In this document: positions 49,212 to 57,445 of the stretch, one piece after another
Layout of the letters: every line of letters begins with the position of its first letter
Position numbering within the stretch: position 1 is the stretch's first letter
Assembly (NCBI RefSeq): GCF_001184025.1
Contig: NZ_BBYG01000013.1
Span: 248,001 to 312,000 of the forward strand
Direction: 5' to 3'
Source: Streptomyces maremycinicus
GTDB taxonomy: Bacteria > Actinomycetota > Actinomycetes > Streptomycetales > Streptomycetaceae
Length of the DNA: 64,000 nucleotides
Program-made: the position numbers and the translations under genes
Notes under the pieces: model-generated
What the model was told of the DNA's origin: nothing
The model's input: the letters and a program-made list of their open reading frames with translations, nothing else
Databases searched by the model: none

Positions 49212-50330
49212 CTACGCTCCTTGCCGGAACCGCGTCGTCCGATGGACGGGATCCGTGTCGATCTTCGGAATGACCTGCTCCCCGATCAGCCGGATCGTCT
49301 GGAGCGTCTCCTCCTTCGGCACCCCCACCGGCAGCCCGAAGGACAGCTGATCCGCCCCGGCCTGCTCCCACCGCTTGCACTGGCGCAGCACCTCGTCCGG
49401 GTCGCCGCAGATCAACAGCTCCTCCTCGACCAGGAGTTCGACGAATTCGGCGTTGTACTCGGGCAGCGTCTCCGGCCAGACCGGGAAGCCCTCGGGCCGC
49501 GGGAAGGTGTCGTGGTAGCGGAACACCAGCGAGGGCAGATAGTGCAGCCCGCCCTCGACGGCGATCCGGATCGCCTCGTCGTGGGTGGGCGCGCAGATCG
49601 CCGTCGTCGTCACCATCACGTTGTCGTTGACGAAGTCGCCGACCGGCTCGGCGTTCACCACCGCCGTCTTGTACTGCTCCAGCACCCATTCCATGTCGGA
49701 CACCTTCTGGATGCTGAAGCCGAGCACCCCGAGACCCTTGCGGGCGGCCATCGCGTACGAGGGCGGCGACCCGGCCGCGTACCACATCGCCGGGTGCGAC
49801 TTCCCGTACGGCTTCGGCAGGATCTTGCGCGGCGGCAGCTGCCAGTGCTTGCCCTGGAAGCCGACGTACTCGTCCTGGAGCCACATCTTCGGGAACTCGG
49901 CGATGGTCTCCTCCCAGATCTCCTTCGTGTGGTTCATGTCGGTGATGCCGGGGAGGAAGCCGAGGATCTCGTGCGAGCCGGCGCCGCGCCCGCTGCCGAA
50001 CTCGAAGCGGTTGCCGGTGAGATGGTCGAGCATGGCGACCTTCTCGGCCACCTTCACCGGGTGGTTGACCTGGGCGAGCGGGTTGAAGATGCCCGAACCG
50101 AGGTGGATGCGGTCGGTCGCGTGGGCGAGGTAGCCGAGGAAGACGTCGTTGGCGGAGAGGTGCGAGTACTCCTCGAGGAAGTGGTGCTCGGAGGCCCAGG
50201 CGTACTTGAAGCCGGACTTGTCCGCCTGGATGACGTACTCGGTCTCCTCCATCAGCGCCTTGTGTTCGGCGAGCGGATCGGTCTCGGCGCGCTTGCCCAC
50301 GTATCCCTGTACAAAGAGCCCGAATTCCAC
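49212..50330 (-). CDS. LLM-class flavin/F420-dependent oxidoreductase (monooxygenase-like)
   Basis: The product has 372 residues. MEFGLFVQGYVG, YAWASEHHFLEEYSHLSAN, IHLGSGIFNPLAQVNHPVKVAEKVAMLDHLTGNRFEFGSGRG and WYAAGSPPS are bacterial-luciferase-like features. The E-H-H pattern is typical of the two-component luciferase/alkanal monooxygenase-type members. It probably inserts oxygen into, or oxidises, the pathway substrate. ATG 50330 heads a likely LLM-amidohydrolase-aldehyde dehydrogenase operon. The palindrome at 50367-50381 sits 37-51 bases upstream. Confidence 0.92.
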   Translation of the reverse strand: MEFGLFVQGYVGKRAETDPLAEHKALMEETEYVIQADKSGFKYAWASEHHFLEEYSHLSANDVFLGYLAHATDRIHLGSGIFNPLAQVNHPVKVAEKVAMLDHLTGNRFEFGSGRGAGSHEILGFLPGITDMNHTKEIWEETIAEFPKMWLQDEYVGFQGKHWQLPPRKILPKPYGKSHPAMWYAAGSPPSYAMAARKGLGVLGFSIQKVSDMEWVLEQYKTAVVNAEPVGDFVNDNVMVTTTAICAPTHDEAIRIAVEGGLHYLPSLVFRYHDTFPRPEGFPVWPETLPEYNAEFVELLVEEELLICGDPDEVLRQCKRWEQAGADQLSFGLPVGVPKEETLQTIRLIGEQVIPKIDTDPVHRTTRFRQGA

Positions 50331-50366
50331 GGAGGTTCACCGTCCCGGTTCCTGGATCGCGGTTAA

Positions 50367-50381
50367 CTGACGGTTCGTCAG
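50367..50381. promoter_or_regulatory. regulon operator CTGACG-GTT-CGTCAG
   Basis: A perfect 6-3-6 palindrome 37 bases before the LLM start. A weaker copy (CTGACG-GTC-ACTCAG) at 50432-50446 overlaps the stop of the next gene and may be fortuitous. Confidence 0.75.
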
Positions 50382-50442
50382 ATTCTGCGGATGCCGCCGA
50401 CTGTGGCACCCGGTACCGGGATGGTCAATAGCTGACGGTCAC

Positions 50443-51213
50443 TCAGATGACCGAGACGCCTGCCAGCCATCCCCCGTCGATCACGAACGGCTGCCCGGTG
50501 ATGTACGACGAGTCCTCCGAGGTGAGGAACAGGGCGAGCCGGGCCACCTCGTCCGCGCGGCCGATCCGCCCCAGGGGCACGAGCTTGCGGTAGAGGGAGT
50601 CGAGGGCGCGGGTCGTCTCCTCGGGGTCGGCGTCCGGCTCCAGCCTGGACGGGTTGGACATCGCGGTGTCGACGGCTCCGGGGCACACCGCGTTGACCCG
50701 GATACGGCGCGGCGCCAGCTCCAGCGCGGCGACCCGGGTGAGACCGAGCACGGCGTGCTTGCTCGCCGCGTACGCGCCGACGGCCGCCATGCCGGTCAGC
50801 CCGGTGTAGGAGGCGGTGTTGACGATGGTGCCGCCGTCGGACAGATCCGGCGCGGCGGTCCGGATCCCCAGGAAGCAGCCGACCTGGTTGACCCGTACGA
50901 CCTGCATGAACTCGTCGAGGGGGGTGTCGACGAGCGCGTTGAAGCGCAGGATGCCGGCGTTGTTGACGAGCCCGTCGAGACGGCCGTACGCCCGCTTGGC
51001 CTCCCGCACCGCCGCCACCCATTCCTCCTCCACCCCCACATCGAGATGCACGTACAGCGCGCCGATCTCCTCGGCGAGCGCCCGGCCCTGCTCGTCGAGC
51101 ACATCGGCGACGACCACCTCGGCCCCCTCCTCCCGGAACAGCCGCGCCTCCTGCTCGCCCTGGCCGCGCGCCGATCCGGTGACGAGGACCACCCGTCCGT
51201 CGAGCTTGCCCAT
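50443..51213 (-). CDS. short-chain dehydrogenase/reductase (SDR)
   Basis: The product has 256 residues. Classical SDR motifs are VVLVTGSARGQGEQEA (TGxxxGxG), LVNNAGIL, the S of NTASYTG, YAASKHAV (YxxxK) and ITGQPFVIDGGWLAG. It resembles 3-alpha/20-beta-hydroxysteroid and cyclohexanol-type dehydrogenases. It interconverts a secondary alcohol and ketone with NAD(P). ATG 51213 has GGAG. A 23-bp palindrome lies 43 bases upstream. Confidence 0.95.
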   Translation of the reverse strand: MGKLDGRVVLVTGSARGQGEQEARLFREEGAEVVVADVLDEQGRALAEEIGALYVHLDVGVEEEWVAAVREAKRAYGRLDGLVNNAGILRFNALVDTPLDEFMQVVRVNQVGCFLGIRTAAPDLSDGGTIVNTASYTGLTGMAAVGAYAASKHAVLGLTRVAALELAPRRIRVNAVCPGAVDTAMSNPSRLEPDADPEETTRALDSLYRKLVPLGRIGRADEVARLALFLTSEDSSYITGQPFVIDGGWLAGVSVI

Positions 51214-51255
51214 GCCGGCTCCCTTCGCATCGGTGGAGCTCAGCATCGTAACGCC

Positions 51256-51278
51256 GTATCTGACGGAACATCAGATAC
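51256..51278. promoter_or_regulatory. operator GTATCTGA-N7-TCAGATAC (variant of the CTGACG site)
   Basis: The perfect 8-7-8 palindrome contains CTGACG-GAA-CATCAG, one base from the regulon core. It lies upstream of the SDR gene at 50443-51213. Confidence 0.7.
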
Positions 51279-51377
51279 GTGCGCGGGGAAGGCGGACGGC
51301 GGCGGACCGGCGCATGTCGCGCCCCCGTCTCGCCACAGCCCTCACCTGGACGGCGCCCTCACTTCGACCGCACCCTC

Positions 51378-51456
51378 GTCACGACGGGACCCCCGTCACG
51401 ACCGCACCCCCCGTCACGACGGAACCTCCGTCACGACCCCGCACCCCCGTCACGAC
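51378..51456. repeat. five spaced direct repeats of GTCACGAC, period about 18 bp
   Basis: Copies are at 51378, 51395, 51413, 51430 and 51449, with 17-19-base spacing. They sit between the SDR gene start and the 3' end of the next gene. The regular spacing of nearly two helical turns would place them on one face of the DNA. Confidence 0.75.
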
Positions 51457-51466
51457 GGAGTCCCCC

Positions 51467-52390
51467 TCACGGCGTGTCGGCCAGCAGTGGTCCCACCTCT
51501 GCTCCGAACAGGGCGATCTGATCGGTGAGTTCGGTACGGCTCCGGCAGCGGAAGCGCACCTGGATCTGGTGCACGCCCATCGCCCCGTAGGCGCTGAGCG
51601 ACTCGGCGAGGGCCTGCGGCGGCCCGGTGAGGGTGCGGCGGCCCACCTCCCAGCCGGGGGCGCCGACGTACAGCGGCTCCGCGATGGCGCCCACGGTGAG
51701 CGGCGGGCCGTCCCCGCGCAGCCGCCGCAGCGTCTCGATCCGCGCGGGCAGCCGGTCCCTCGGGTCGCCCTGGGGCAGCCAGCCGTCGCCCTTGAGCGCG
51801 GCCCTGCGGACGGCGGCCGGGGAGGATCCGCCGACCCAGAGCGGCACCCGCGCCTGGGTCGGCCGGGGCCGCTGCCCGAGCCCCTCGAAGTCGTAGGACT
51901 TGCCGTGGTGGGAGGGGAACTCGTCCGGCCCGAGCGCGGCGCGCAGCGCGTCGATCGTCTCGTCGAGCAGCGCGCCCCGCCGCTCGAAGTCCGCGCCCAG
52001 CGCCTCGAACTCCTCCCGTACGTGACCGGCGCCGACGCCGAGGATCAGCCGGCCGCCGCTGAGGTGGTCGAGGGTCGCGTACTGCTTGGCGGTGAGCAGG
52101 GGGTGGCGCAGGCCGACGACGGCGACGTGCGCGAGCAGCCGGACGCGTTCGGTGACGGCGGCCAGGTGGGCGAGAGTGGCCACGGGGTCGTACCAGACCG
52201 TGCTCATCGCCTCGGCCAGCCGGTGCGGGATCGCCACGTGGTCGCAGACGGCGACGTAGGCGAATCCGGCGCGGTCGGCGGCGCGGGCGACCTCGACGAG
52301 GTCGGCGGGCCCCGCGTCGGCCTCCCAGGCTTCGGCGTAGAGCGTGGACTGCGACTGGACCGGGAGCTGGATGCCGTAGTCGAGGCTCAC
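51467..52390 (-). CDS. LLM-class F420-dependent oxidoreductase
   Basis: The product has 307 residues. The sequence SLDYGIQLPVQSQS and GFAYVAVCDHVAIPHRLAEAMSTVWYDPVATLAHLAAVTERVRLLAHVAVVGLRHPLLTAKQYATLDHLSGGRLILGVGAGHVREEFEALG matches the actinobacterial F420-dependent LLM group, as does VPLWVGGSSPAAVRRAA. GTG 52390 overlaps the stop of the upstream amidohydrolase (GTGA), so the two form an operon under the operator at 53742. Confidence 0.92.
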   Translation of the reverse strand: MSLDYGIQLPVQSQSTLYAEAWEADAGPADLVEVARAADRAGFAYVAVCDHVAIPHRLAEAMSTVWYDPVATLAHLAAVTERVRLLAHVAVVGLRHPLLTAKQYATLDHLSGGRLILGVGAGHVREEFEALGADFERRGALLDETIDALRAALGPDEFPSHHGKSYDFEGLGQRPRPTQARVPLWVGGSSPAAVRRAALKGDGWLPQGDPRDRLPARIETLRRLRGDGPPLTVGAIAEPLYVGAPGWEVGRRTLTGPPQALAESLSAYGAMGVHQIQVRFRCRSRTELTDQIALFGAEVGPLLADTP

Positions 52391-53721
52391 CGCGGGCTCC
52401 AGAGACCGTCCGGCGTCAGTCCCAGCAGGTCGATCGCGTTGCCCCGCACGATCCGCTCCACCACGTCCGGCGCCAGGTGGCCCATCTGCGCCTCGCCGAC
52501 CTCGCGCGACTTCGGCCAGGTGGAGTCGGAGTGCGGGTAGTCGGTCTCGTACAGGACGTTCCCGACGCCGATGGAGTCGAGGTTGCGCAGGCCGAAGGCG
52601 TCGTCGAAGAAGCAGCCGTGGACGTGGTCGGCGAACAGCTCCGACGGAGGGCGATGGACCTTGTCGGCGACCCCGCCCCACCCCCGGTTCTCCTCCCACA
52701 CCACGTCGGCGCGCTCCAGGATGTAGGGGATCCAGCCGATCTGGCCCTCCGCGTACATCACCTTCAGGTTCGGGAAGCGCTCGAACTTGCCGCTCATCAG
52801 CCAGTCGACCATCGAGAAACAGCAGTTGGCGAAGGTGATCGTGGAACCGACGGCGGGCGGGGCGTCGGCGGAGGTGGAGGGCATCCGGCTCGACGAGCCG
52901 ATGTGCATGGCCACGACCGTGCCGGTCTCGTCGCAGGCGGCCAGGAAGGGGTCCCAGTAGTCGGTGTGCACGGAGGGCAGGCCGAGGTGCGGGGGTATCT
53001 CGGAGAAGGCGACCGCGCGGACCCCGCGGGCGGCGTTGCGCCGGACCTCCGCCGCCGCGAGTTCGGCGTCCCAGAGCGGGATGAGGGTGAGCGGGATCAG
53101 CCGGCCCCGGGCCTGCGGGCCGCACCATTCCTCCACCGTCCAGTCGTTGTAGGCGCGCACGCACAGCAGGCCCAGTTCGCGGTCGGCGGCCTCGGTGAAG
53201 GTCTGGCCGCAGAAGCGGGGGAAGGTGGGGAAGCAGACGGCGGACTGGACGTGGTTGACGTCCATGTCGGCGAGGCGGGACGGGACGTCGTAGGACCCCG
53301 GGCGCATCTGCTCGTAGGTGATGACCTCCAGCTTGATCTCGTCCCGGCTGAAGCCGACGGCGGTGTCCAGGCGGGTGAGGGGGCGGTGCAGGTCCTCGTA
53401 GATCCACCAGTCGCCGATCGGGCCGTCGTCGCCGGGCTCGCCCATGACGGGCTTGAAGCGGCCGCCGAGGAACGTCATCTCCTTCAGCGGGGCCCGGACG
53501 ACGCGGGGGCCGGTGTCGAGGTACTTCTTCGGGAGGCGGTCCTGCCAGACGGTGGCCGGCTCCACGGTGTGGTCGTCGACGGAGATGATCAGCGGGAGGG
53601 TCTCCGTGGCCTTCGTGGCGCGAGCCGCGGCCTGCGCCGCCGTCTGCGAGCCCGTCTGCGATGCGTTCTGCGCCGCGGCCTGCGCCGCGGTCTGCGATGC
53701 GTTCTCCGGTGCGTTCTCCAT
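52387..53721 (-). CDS. amidohydrolase family 2 protein (ACMSD/decarboxylase-like)
   Basis: The product has 444 residues. Residues 1-40 are an Ala/Gln/Ser/Thr repeat. The enzyme then has ISVDDHTVEP (the D-D-H variant of the N-terminal metal site), VVAMHIGSSSRMP and VLYETDYPHSDSTWP (H-S-D). These are typical of amidohydrolase-2 proteins found with CoA-dependent catabolic genes in actinobacteria, where they may be hydrolases, decarboxylases or hydratases. ATG 53721 is followed downstream by the overlapping LLM gene. The regulon palindrome lies 21 bases before the start. Confidence 0.9.
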   Translation of the reverse strand: MENAPENASQTAAQAAAQNASQTGSQTAAQAAARATKATETLPLIISVDDHTVEPATVWQDRLPKKYLDTGPRVVRAPLKEMTFLGGRFKPVMGEPGDDGPIGDWWIYEDLHRPLTRLDTAVGFSRDEIKLEVITYEQMRPGSYDVPSRLADMDVNHVQSAVCFPTFPRFCGQTFTEAADRELGLLCVRAYNDWTVEEWCGPQARGRLIPLTLIPLWDAELAAAEVRRNAARGVRAVAFSEIPPHLGLPSVHTDYWDPFLAACDETGTVVAMHIGSSSRMPSTSADAPPAVGSTITFANCCFSMVDWLMSGKFERFPNLKVMYAEGQIGWIPYILERADVVWEENRGWGGVADKVHRPPSELFADHVHGCFFDDAFGLRNLDSIGVGNVLYETDYPHSDSTWPKSREVGEAQMGHLAPDVVERIVRGNAIDLLGLTPDGLWSPR

Positions 53722-53741
53722 GGGGGCACGGTAGCGCCGAT

Positions 53742-53756
53742 CTGACGGATCGTCAG
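53742..53756. promoter_or_regulatory. regulon operator CTGACG-GAT-CGTCAG
   Basis: A perfect 6-3-6 palindrome directly upstream of the amidohydrolase/LLM operon. Confidence 0.78.
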
Positions 53757-53865
53757 CTAGCGGACGGGAGCCGGAGTTGATCGACTCTGTGGGGATGTGT
53801 GCACACCGGATGTCAGGGGTGTGTGGACTCCCGTGCGCCTGCCGGGCAAGCTGACGCTTCCGGCA

Positions 53866-53894
53866 TGGACAGGGCAAACTGGGCCTGGTAATTC
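53866..53894 (+). promoter_or_regulatory. possible afsR promoter, TGGACA-N17-TAATTC
   Basis: A five-of-six -35 match is followed after 17 bases by an AT-rich -10-like hexamer, 22 bases before the afsR start codon. GGGGAG serves as ribosome site. Confidence 0.4.
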
Positions 53895-53915
53895 GGATGC
53901 CTAAGGGGAGCCCTG

Positions 53916-56900
53916 ATGGACGACCGGGTAGGACACCGCGACCCGCGTGTGCCGGAGCAGAGACGGCCCGGCTCCCCCGAGGAGCCGGCGACGCTGCGCT
54001 TCGACGTGCTCGGCCCGGTGCGCGCACGGCGCGGCGACGAGCGGCTCGCCACCGGTTCGCCGCAGCAACGTGCCCTGCTGGCAGCCCTGTTGCTGCGCGA
54101 GGGACGTACGGCGACGGCCGCCGAACTGATCGACGCGCTGTGGGGCGAGGAGCCCCCGTCGCAGGCGCTGGCGGCGGTACGGACCTACGCCTCCCGGCTG
54201 CGCAAGGTGCTCGACCCGGGCGTCCTGGTGAGCGAGTCGGGCGGCTACGCGGTGCGCGTGCCGGCGGAGGGGGCGCTGGACCTGGCGGTGGCGCAGGAGT
54301 GGGCGGCGGAGGCGGAGAAGGCACGGAACGCCGGGGACCTCGCGCACGCCCGCGACGTACTGAACCGGACGCTGGGACTGTGGGACGGGGAGGCCCTGGC
54401 CGGCGTCCCCGGGCCGTACGCGGAGGCGCAGCGCGTCCGGCTGGAGGAATGGCGGCTGGGGCTGCTGGAGTCCCGGCTGGACATGGACCTGGAGCAGGGC
54501 TGCCACGCGGAGGCCGTCTCCGAACTCACCGCGCTCACGGCGGCGTACCCGTTGCGCGAGCGGCTGCGCGAACTGCTGATGCTGGCGCTGTACCGCAGCG
54601 GCCGGCAGGCGGAGGCGCTCGCGGTCTACGCGGACACCCGGCGGCTGCTGGCGGAGGAGCTCGGGGTGGACCCGCGGGCCGGGCTGCGCCTGCTCCAGCA
54701 CCGCATCCTCCAGGCCGACCCGGAGCTCGCGGAACCGTCGGCGCCGGCGGCGGAACCGGCGGTGGTCCGGGTCCGCCCCGCGCAACTCCCGGCCACCGTG
54801 CCCGACTTCACGGGCCGCACCTCGTTCGTGCGGGAGCTGAGCGAGGTGCTCGCACGCGCCGGTGACGGTGGCGCGGGCGGGGGCGGCCGGGTGATGGCGG
54901 TGTCCGCGCTCGCGGGCATCGGCGGCGTGGGCAAGACGACCCTCGCCGTGCACGTCGCCCACCAGGCCCGGCCCGCCTTCCCCGACGGGCAGCTGTACGT
55001 CGATCTCCAGGGCGCGGGCCCCCGGTCGGCGGAGCCGGAGACGGTCCTCGGGTCGTTCCTGCGGGCCCTGGGCACGCCGGACTCGGCGATCCCCGACTCG
55101 CTGGAGGAACGGGCGGCGCTGTACCGCTCGGTGCTGGACGGGCGCCGGGTGCTGGTGCTGCTGGACAACGCCAAGGACGCCGCCCAGATACGCCCCCTGC
55201 TGCCGGGCACGGAGGGCTGCGCGGCGCTGGTCACCTCGCGGGTGCGGATGGTGGACCTGGCCGGGGCGCACCTCGTCGACCTGGACGTGATGTCCCCCGA
55301 GGAGGCCCTCGCCCTCTTCACCCGGATCGTCGGCGAGGAGCGGGTGGCGGCGGAGCGCAAGGCCGCGCTGGACGTGGTGGCCGCGTGCGGCTTCCTGCCG
55401 CTGGCGATCCGGATCGCCGCCTCCCGGCTGGCGGCCCGCCGCACCTGGACGGTGTCCGTCCTCGCCGCCAAGCTGGCGGACGAACGGCGCCGGCTGGACG
55501 AACTCCAGGCGGGCGACCTGGCGGTGAAGGCGACGTTCGAACTGGGCTACGGCGCGCTGGAGCCCGCCCAGGCCCGTGCGTTCCGGCTGCTGGGCCTCGC
55601 GGACGGCCCGGACACCTCCCTGGCGGCGGCCGCGGCGGTCCTGGACCTGCCGGTGGAGGACACCGAGGACCTGCTGGAGTCCCTGGTCGACACCTCCCTG
55701 CTGGAGTCGGCGGCTCCCGGCCGCTACCGGTTCCACGACCTCGTGCGGCTCTACGCGCGTGCGTGCGCCGACCGCGACGAACAGCCCCCCGGCGGGCGCG
55801 ACGCGGCCCTGTCGCGGCTGCTGGACTTCTACCTGGCGACGGCGGCGGGCGTCTACGCGATCGAACGCCCCGGCGACCGCACGGTCGTCCACCTGGAACC
55901 CACGTCGTACCGGGGTCTCTCCTTCGGCGAGCGGACGCAGGCCCTCGACTGGCTCTTCGCGGAGGCGCAGTGCCTGCTGGCGTGCGCGCGGCAGCAGCAG
56001 ACGGGCAGCGGACTGCGCCGGGCCGTCGATCTGCTCTGGGCCGCCAAGGACCTGGCGGAGTCGGGCGCGAACGCCAAGCAGTACGAGTGGGCGGCGACGG
56101 CCTTGCGGGACGCCGCGCAGGACGCCGCCGACGTCCGCGCGGAGAGCCGTGCGCGGACCGCGCTGTCCAACGTCCATCTGGCCGCCGGACGGTACGCCGA
56201 GGCCGACGACGAGGCCCGGCGCGCGATCGAGCTGGCCACGGCGGCAAAGGACGCGACGCCGGTCAGCTGGGCGGCGACGGACCGGGGGATCATCGCGCTC
56301 GGCCAGGGCCGCTACGAGGAGGCCGAGGAGTTCCTCACCACCGCCAGGGACGGCTACCGGGCGGACGGGAACCGGCCGGGAGAGGCCAACGCGCTGTGCA
56401 ACCTCTCGCGGCTCTACGAGCGGATGAACCGCCCTAGCGACGCCGTCACCCTGGCCCGGCAGGGCGTCGACATCTACCAGCAGCTCGGGCTCACCCTGCG
56501 CCTGGCCAACGGCCGTTACGCCCTGGGCGTCGCGCTGATCAGCGCCGGCCGGCTCGCCGAGGGCCTGGTGCAGCTGTCCGACGCGCTGGAGATGTTCGGC
56601 AGCAACCGGCAGCGCCTGTGGGAGGGGACGACGCACTTCCGCATCGCCCAGCTGCACCTGGCCGACCGGCGTCCGGCCCAGGCCGCGCAGCACGCCGAAC
56701 AGGCGCTGGCGATCGGCTTCATCGGCGGGGACCTCATCCGGGGCAGTGTGCTGACCGTCCTGGGCCGCAGCCTGCGCGCCCTCGGCCAGTCGGACCGGGC
56801 ACGAGCCTGCTGGCAGGAGGCCCTGTCCCTGCTGGAGCGGACGGGGGCGCCCGAGGCCGCCGAGGTGCGCCGCCTGCTGACGCCTCTGGACGCGTCCTGA
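53916..56900 (+). CDS. afsR: AfsR-type SARP regulator with NB-ARC ATPase and TPR domains
   Basis: The product has 994 residues, the size of AfsR. The OmpR-like DNA-binding domain (about 25-120) is RFDVLGPVRARRGDERL...TAAELIDALWGEEPPSQALAAVRTYASRLRKVL. The bacterial transcriptional activation domain runs to ~290 (DLAVAQEWAAEAE...LLMLALYRSGRQAEALAVY). The NB-ARC ATPase has Walker A GIGGVGKTTL with K340 and RVLVLLDNAKDAAQ. C-terminal TPR repeats span ~650-990. In S. coelicolor AfsR is phosphorylated by AfsK and activates afsS to raise antibiotic production. Here a likely afsS lies 199 bases downstream behind paired SARP boxes, and a likely afsK is 5 kb further on. Confidence 0.92.
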   Translation: MDDRVGHRDPRVPEQRRPGSPEEPATLRFDVLGPVRARRGDERLATGSPQQRALLAALLLREGRTATAAELIDALWGEEPPSQALAAVRTYASRLRKVLDPGVLVSESGGYAVRVPAEGALDLAVAQEWAAEAEKARNAGDLAHARDVLNRTLGLWDGEALAGVPGPYAEAQRVRLEEWRLGLLESRLDMDLEQGCHAEAVSELTALTAAYPLRERLRELLMLALYRSGRQAEALAVYADTRRLLAEELGVDPRAGLRLLQHRILQADPELAEPSAPAAEPAVVRVRPAQLPATVPDFTGRTSFVRELSEVLARAGDGGAGGGGRVMAVSALAGIGGVGKTTLAVHVAHQARPAFPDGQLYVDLQGAGPRSAEPETVLGSFLRALGTPDSAIPDSLEERAALYRSVLDGRRVLVLLDNAKDAAQIRPLLPGTEGCAALVTSRVRMVDLAGAHLVDLDVMSPEEALALFTRIVGEERVAAERKAALDVVAACGFLPLAIRIAASRLAARRTWTVSVLAAKLADERRRLDELQAGDLAVKATFELGYGALEPAQARAFRLLGLADGPDTSLAAAAAVLDLPVEDTEDLLESLVDTSLLESAAPGRYRFHDLVRLYARACADRDEQPPGGRDAALSRLLDFYLATAAGVYAIERPGDRTVVHLEPTSYRGLSFGERTQALDWLFAEAQCLLACARQQQTGSGLRRAVDLLWAAKDLAESGANAKQYEWAATALRDAAQDAADVRAESRARTALSNVHLAAGRYAEADDEARRAIELATAAKDATPVSWAATDRGIIALGQGRYEEAEEFLTTARDGYRADGNRPGEANALCNLSRLYERMNRPSDAVTLARQGVDIYQQLGLTLRLANGRYALGVALISAGRLAEGLVQLSDALEMFGSNRQRLWEGTTHFRIAQLHLADRRPAQAAQHAEQALAIGFIGGDLIRGSVLTVLGRSLRALGQSDRARACWQEALSLLERTGAPEAAEVRRLLTPLDAS

Positions 56901-56915
56901 GCCTCCCGTCGCCGG

Positions 56916-56949
56916 CGTTCAGCGAACGTTTATCACCGCCTGGCAGGCT
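56916..56949 (+). promoter_or_regulatory. SARP/AfsR box (CGTTCAGC and CGTTTATC, 11 bp apart) plus -10 CAGGCT
   Basis: Two 8-bp direct repeats start at 56916 and 56927, exactly 11 bp apart, and end nine bases before a CAGGCT -10 box. This is the layout by which SARP proteins replace a -35 element, and it matches what is known of the afsS promoter. It lies 167 bases before the afsS-like start. Confidence 0.7.
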
Positions 56950-57099
56950 CTGCTCAACGGTCCGTCGCCTCGGGGGCAGACAGGCCGTACGAGCCCGCTG
57001 GGGGGTGGGCTCCGGCACATGCCGCTGTCCGGCGATACTCGGGGGAATCGCCGGACAGAGGCGCCTCACTCACTTGAACACTCCCAGGGGGAGCCGAAC

Positions 57100-57348
57100 A
57101 TGAGCAGCACCGAGAAGCAGACGACGGACGCCACCGCGGACATCACCACGCTGGAGAACCACGCGCCGATCCTGCCGGCCCTGGACAAGCCGGTGACGCC
57201 GACGCCGACGCCGACGACGCCGACGACCTCCACCGAGGCGGCCACGCCGGCCACGGCTCCGGTCGCCACGCCGTCCGCCGAGGAGAAGATCGTCACGCTG
57301 GAGAACCACGCGCCGGTCCCGCCCGCCCTGGACCTGGGCGGCAAGTAG
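57100..57348 (+). CDS. afsS: AfsS-like small regulatory protein
   Basis: The product has 82 residues and no known fold. Two copies of a 14-residue repeat, TTLENHAPILPALD (16-29) and VTLENHAPVPPALD (65-78), flank a Pro/Thr-rich linker. AfsS of S. coelicolor (63 residues) carries similar T-x-(D/E)-N-H-x-P-x-P repeats. It sits in the same place, just downstream of afsR, under AfsR control. It acts as a master activator of antibiotic pathway regulators by an unknown mechanism. ATG 57100 has GGGGGAG. Assignment rests on position and repeats. Confidence 0.8.
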   Translation: MSSTEKQTTDATADITTLENHAPILPALDKPVTPTPTPTTPTTSTEAATPATAPVATPSAEEKIVTLENHAPVPPALDLGGK

Positions 57349-57379
57349 GCACCACCCCGTCAGCACCGCGACGGGGATC

Positions 57380-57413
57380 GGCCGCGGCGGCGCGGAGGGG
57401 AGCCGCCGCGGCC
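57380..57413. terminator. strong bidirectional terminator
   Basis: GGCCGCGGCGGC and GCCGCCGCGGCC pair over 12 bp with a 10-base loop, between the convergent afsS-like and acyl-CoA ligase genes. Confidence 0.85.
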
Positions 57414-57445
57414 GGCGTGTGTCCGGGGTGACCCGGCAGGGGCGG

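Noticed and set aside
50432..50446. Further copy of the CTGACG operator
   Set aside because: The second half is ACTCAG, and the site overlaps the stop codon of the SDR gene. It is too weak to count as part of the regulon.
53901..56693. 930-codon minus-strand frame opposite afsR
   Set aside because: It is an Arg/Val/Gly-rich shadow of a well-supported afsR with all domains.
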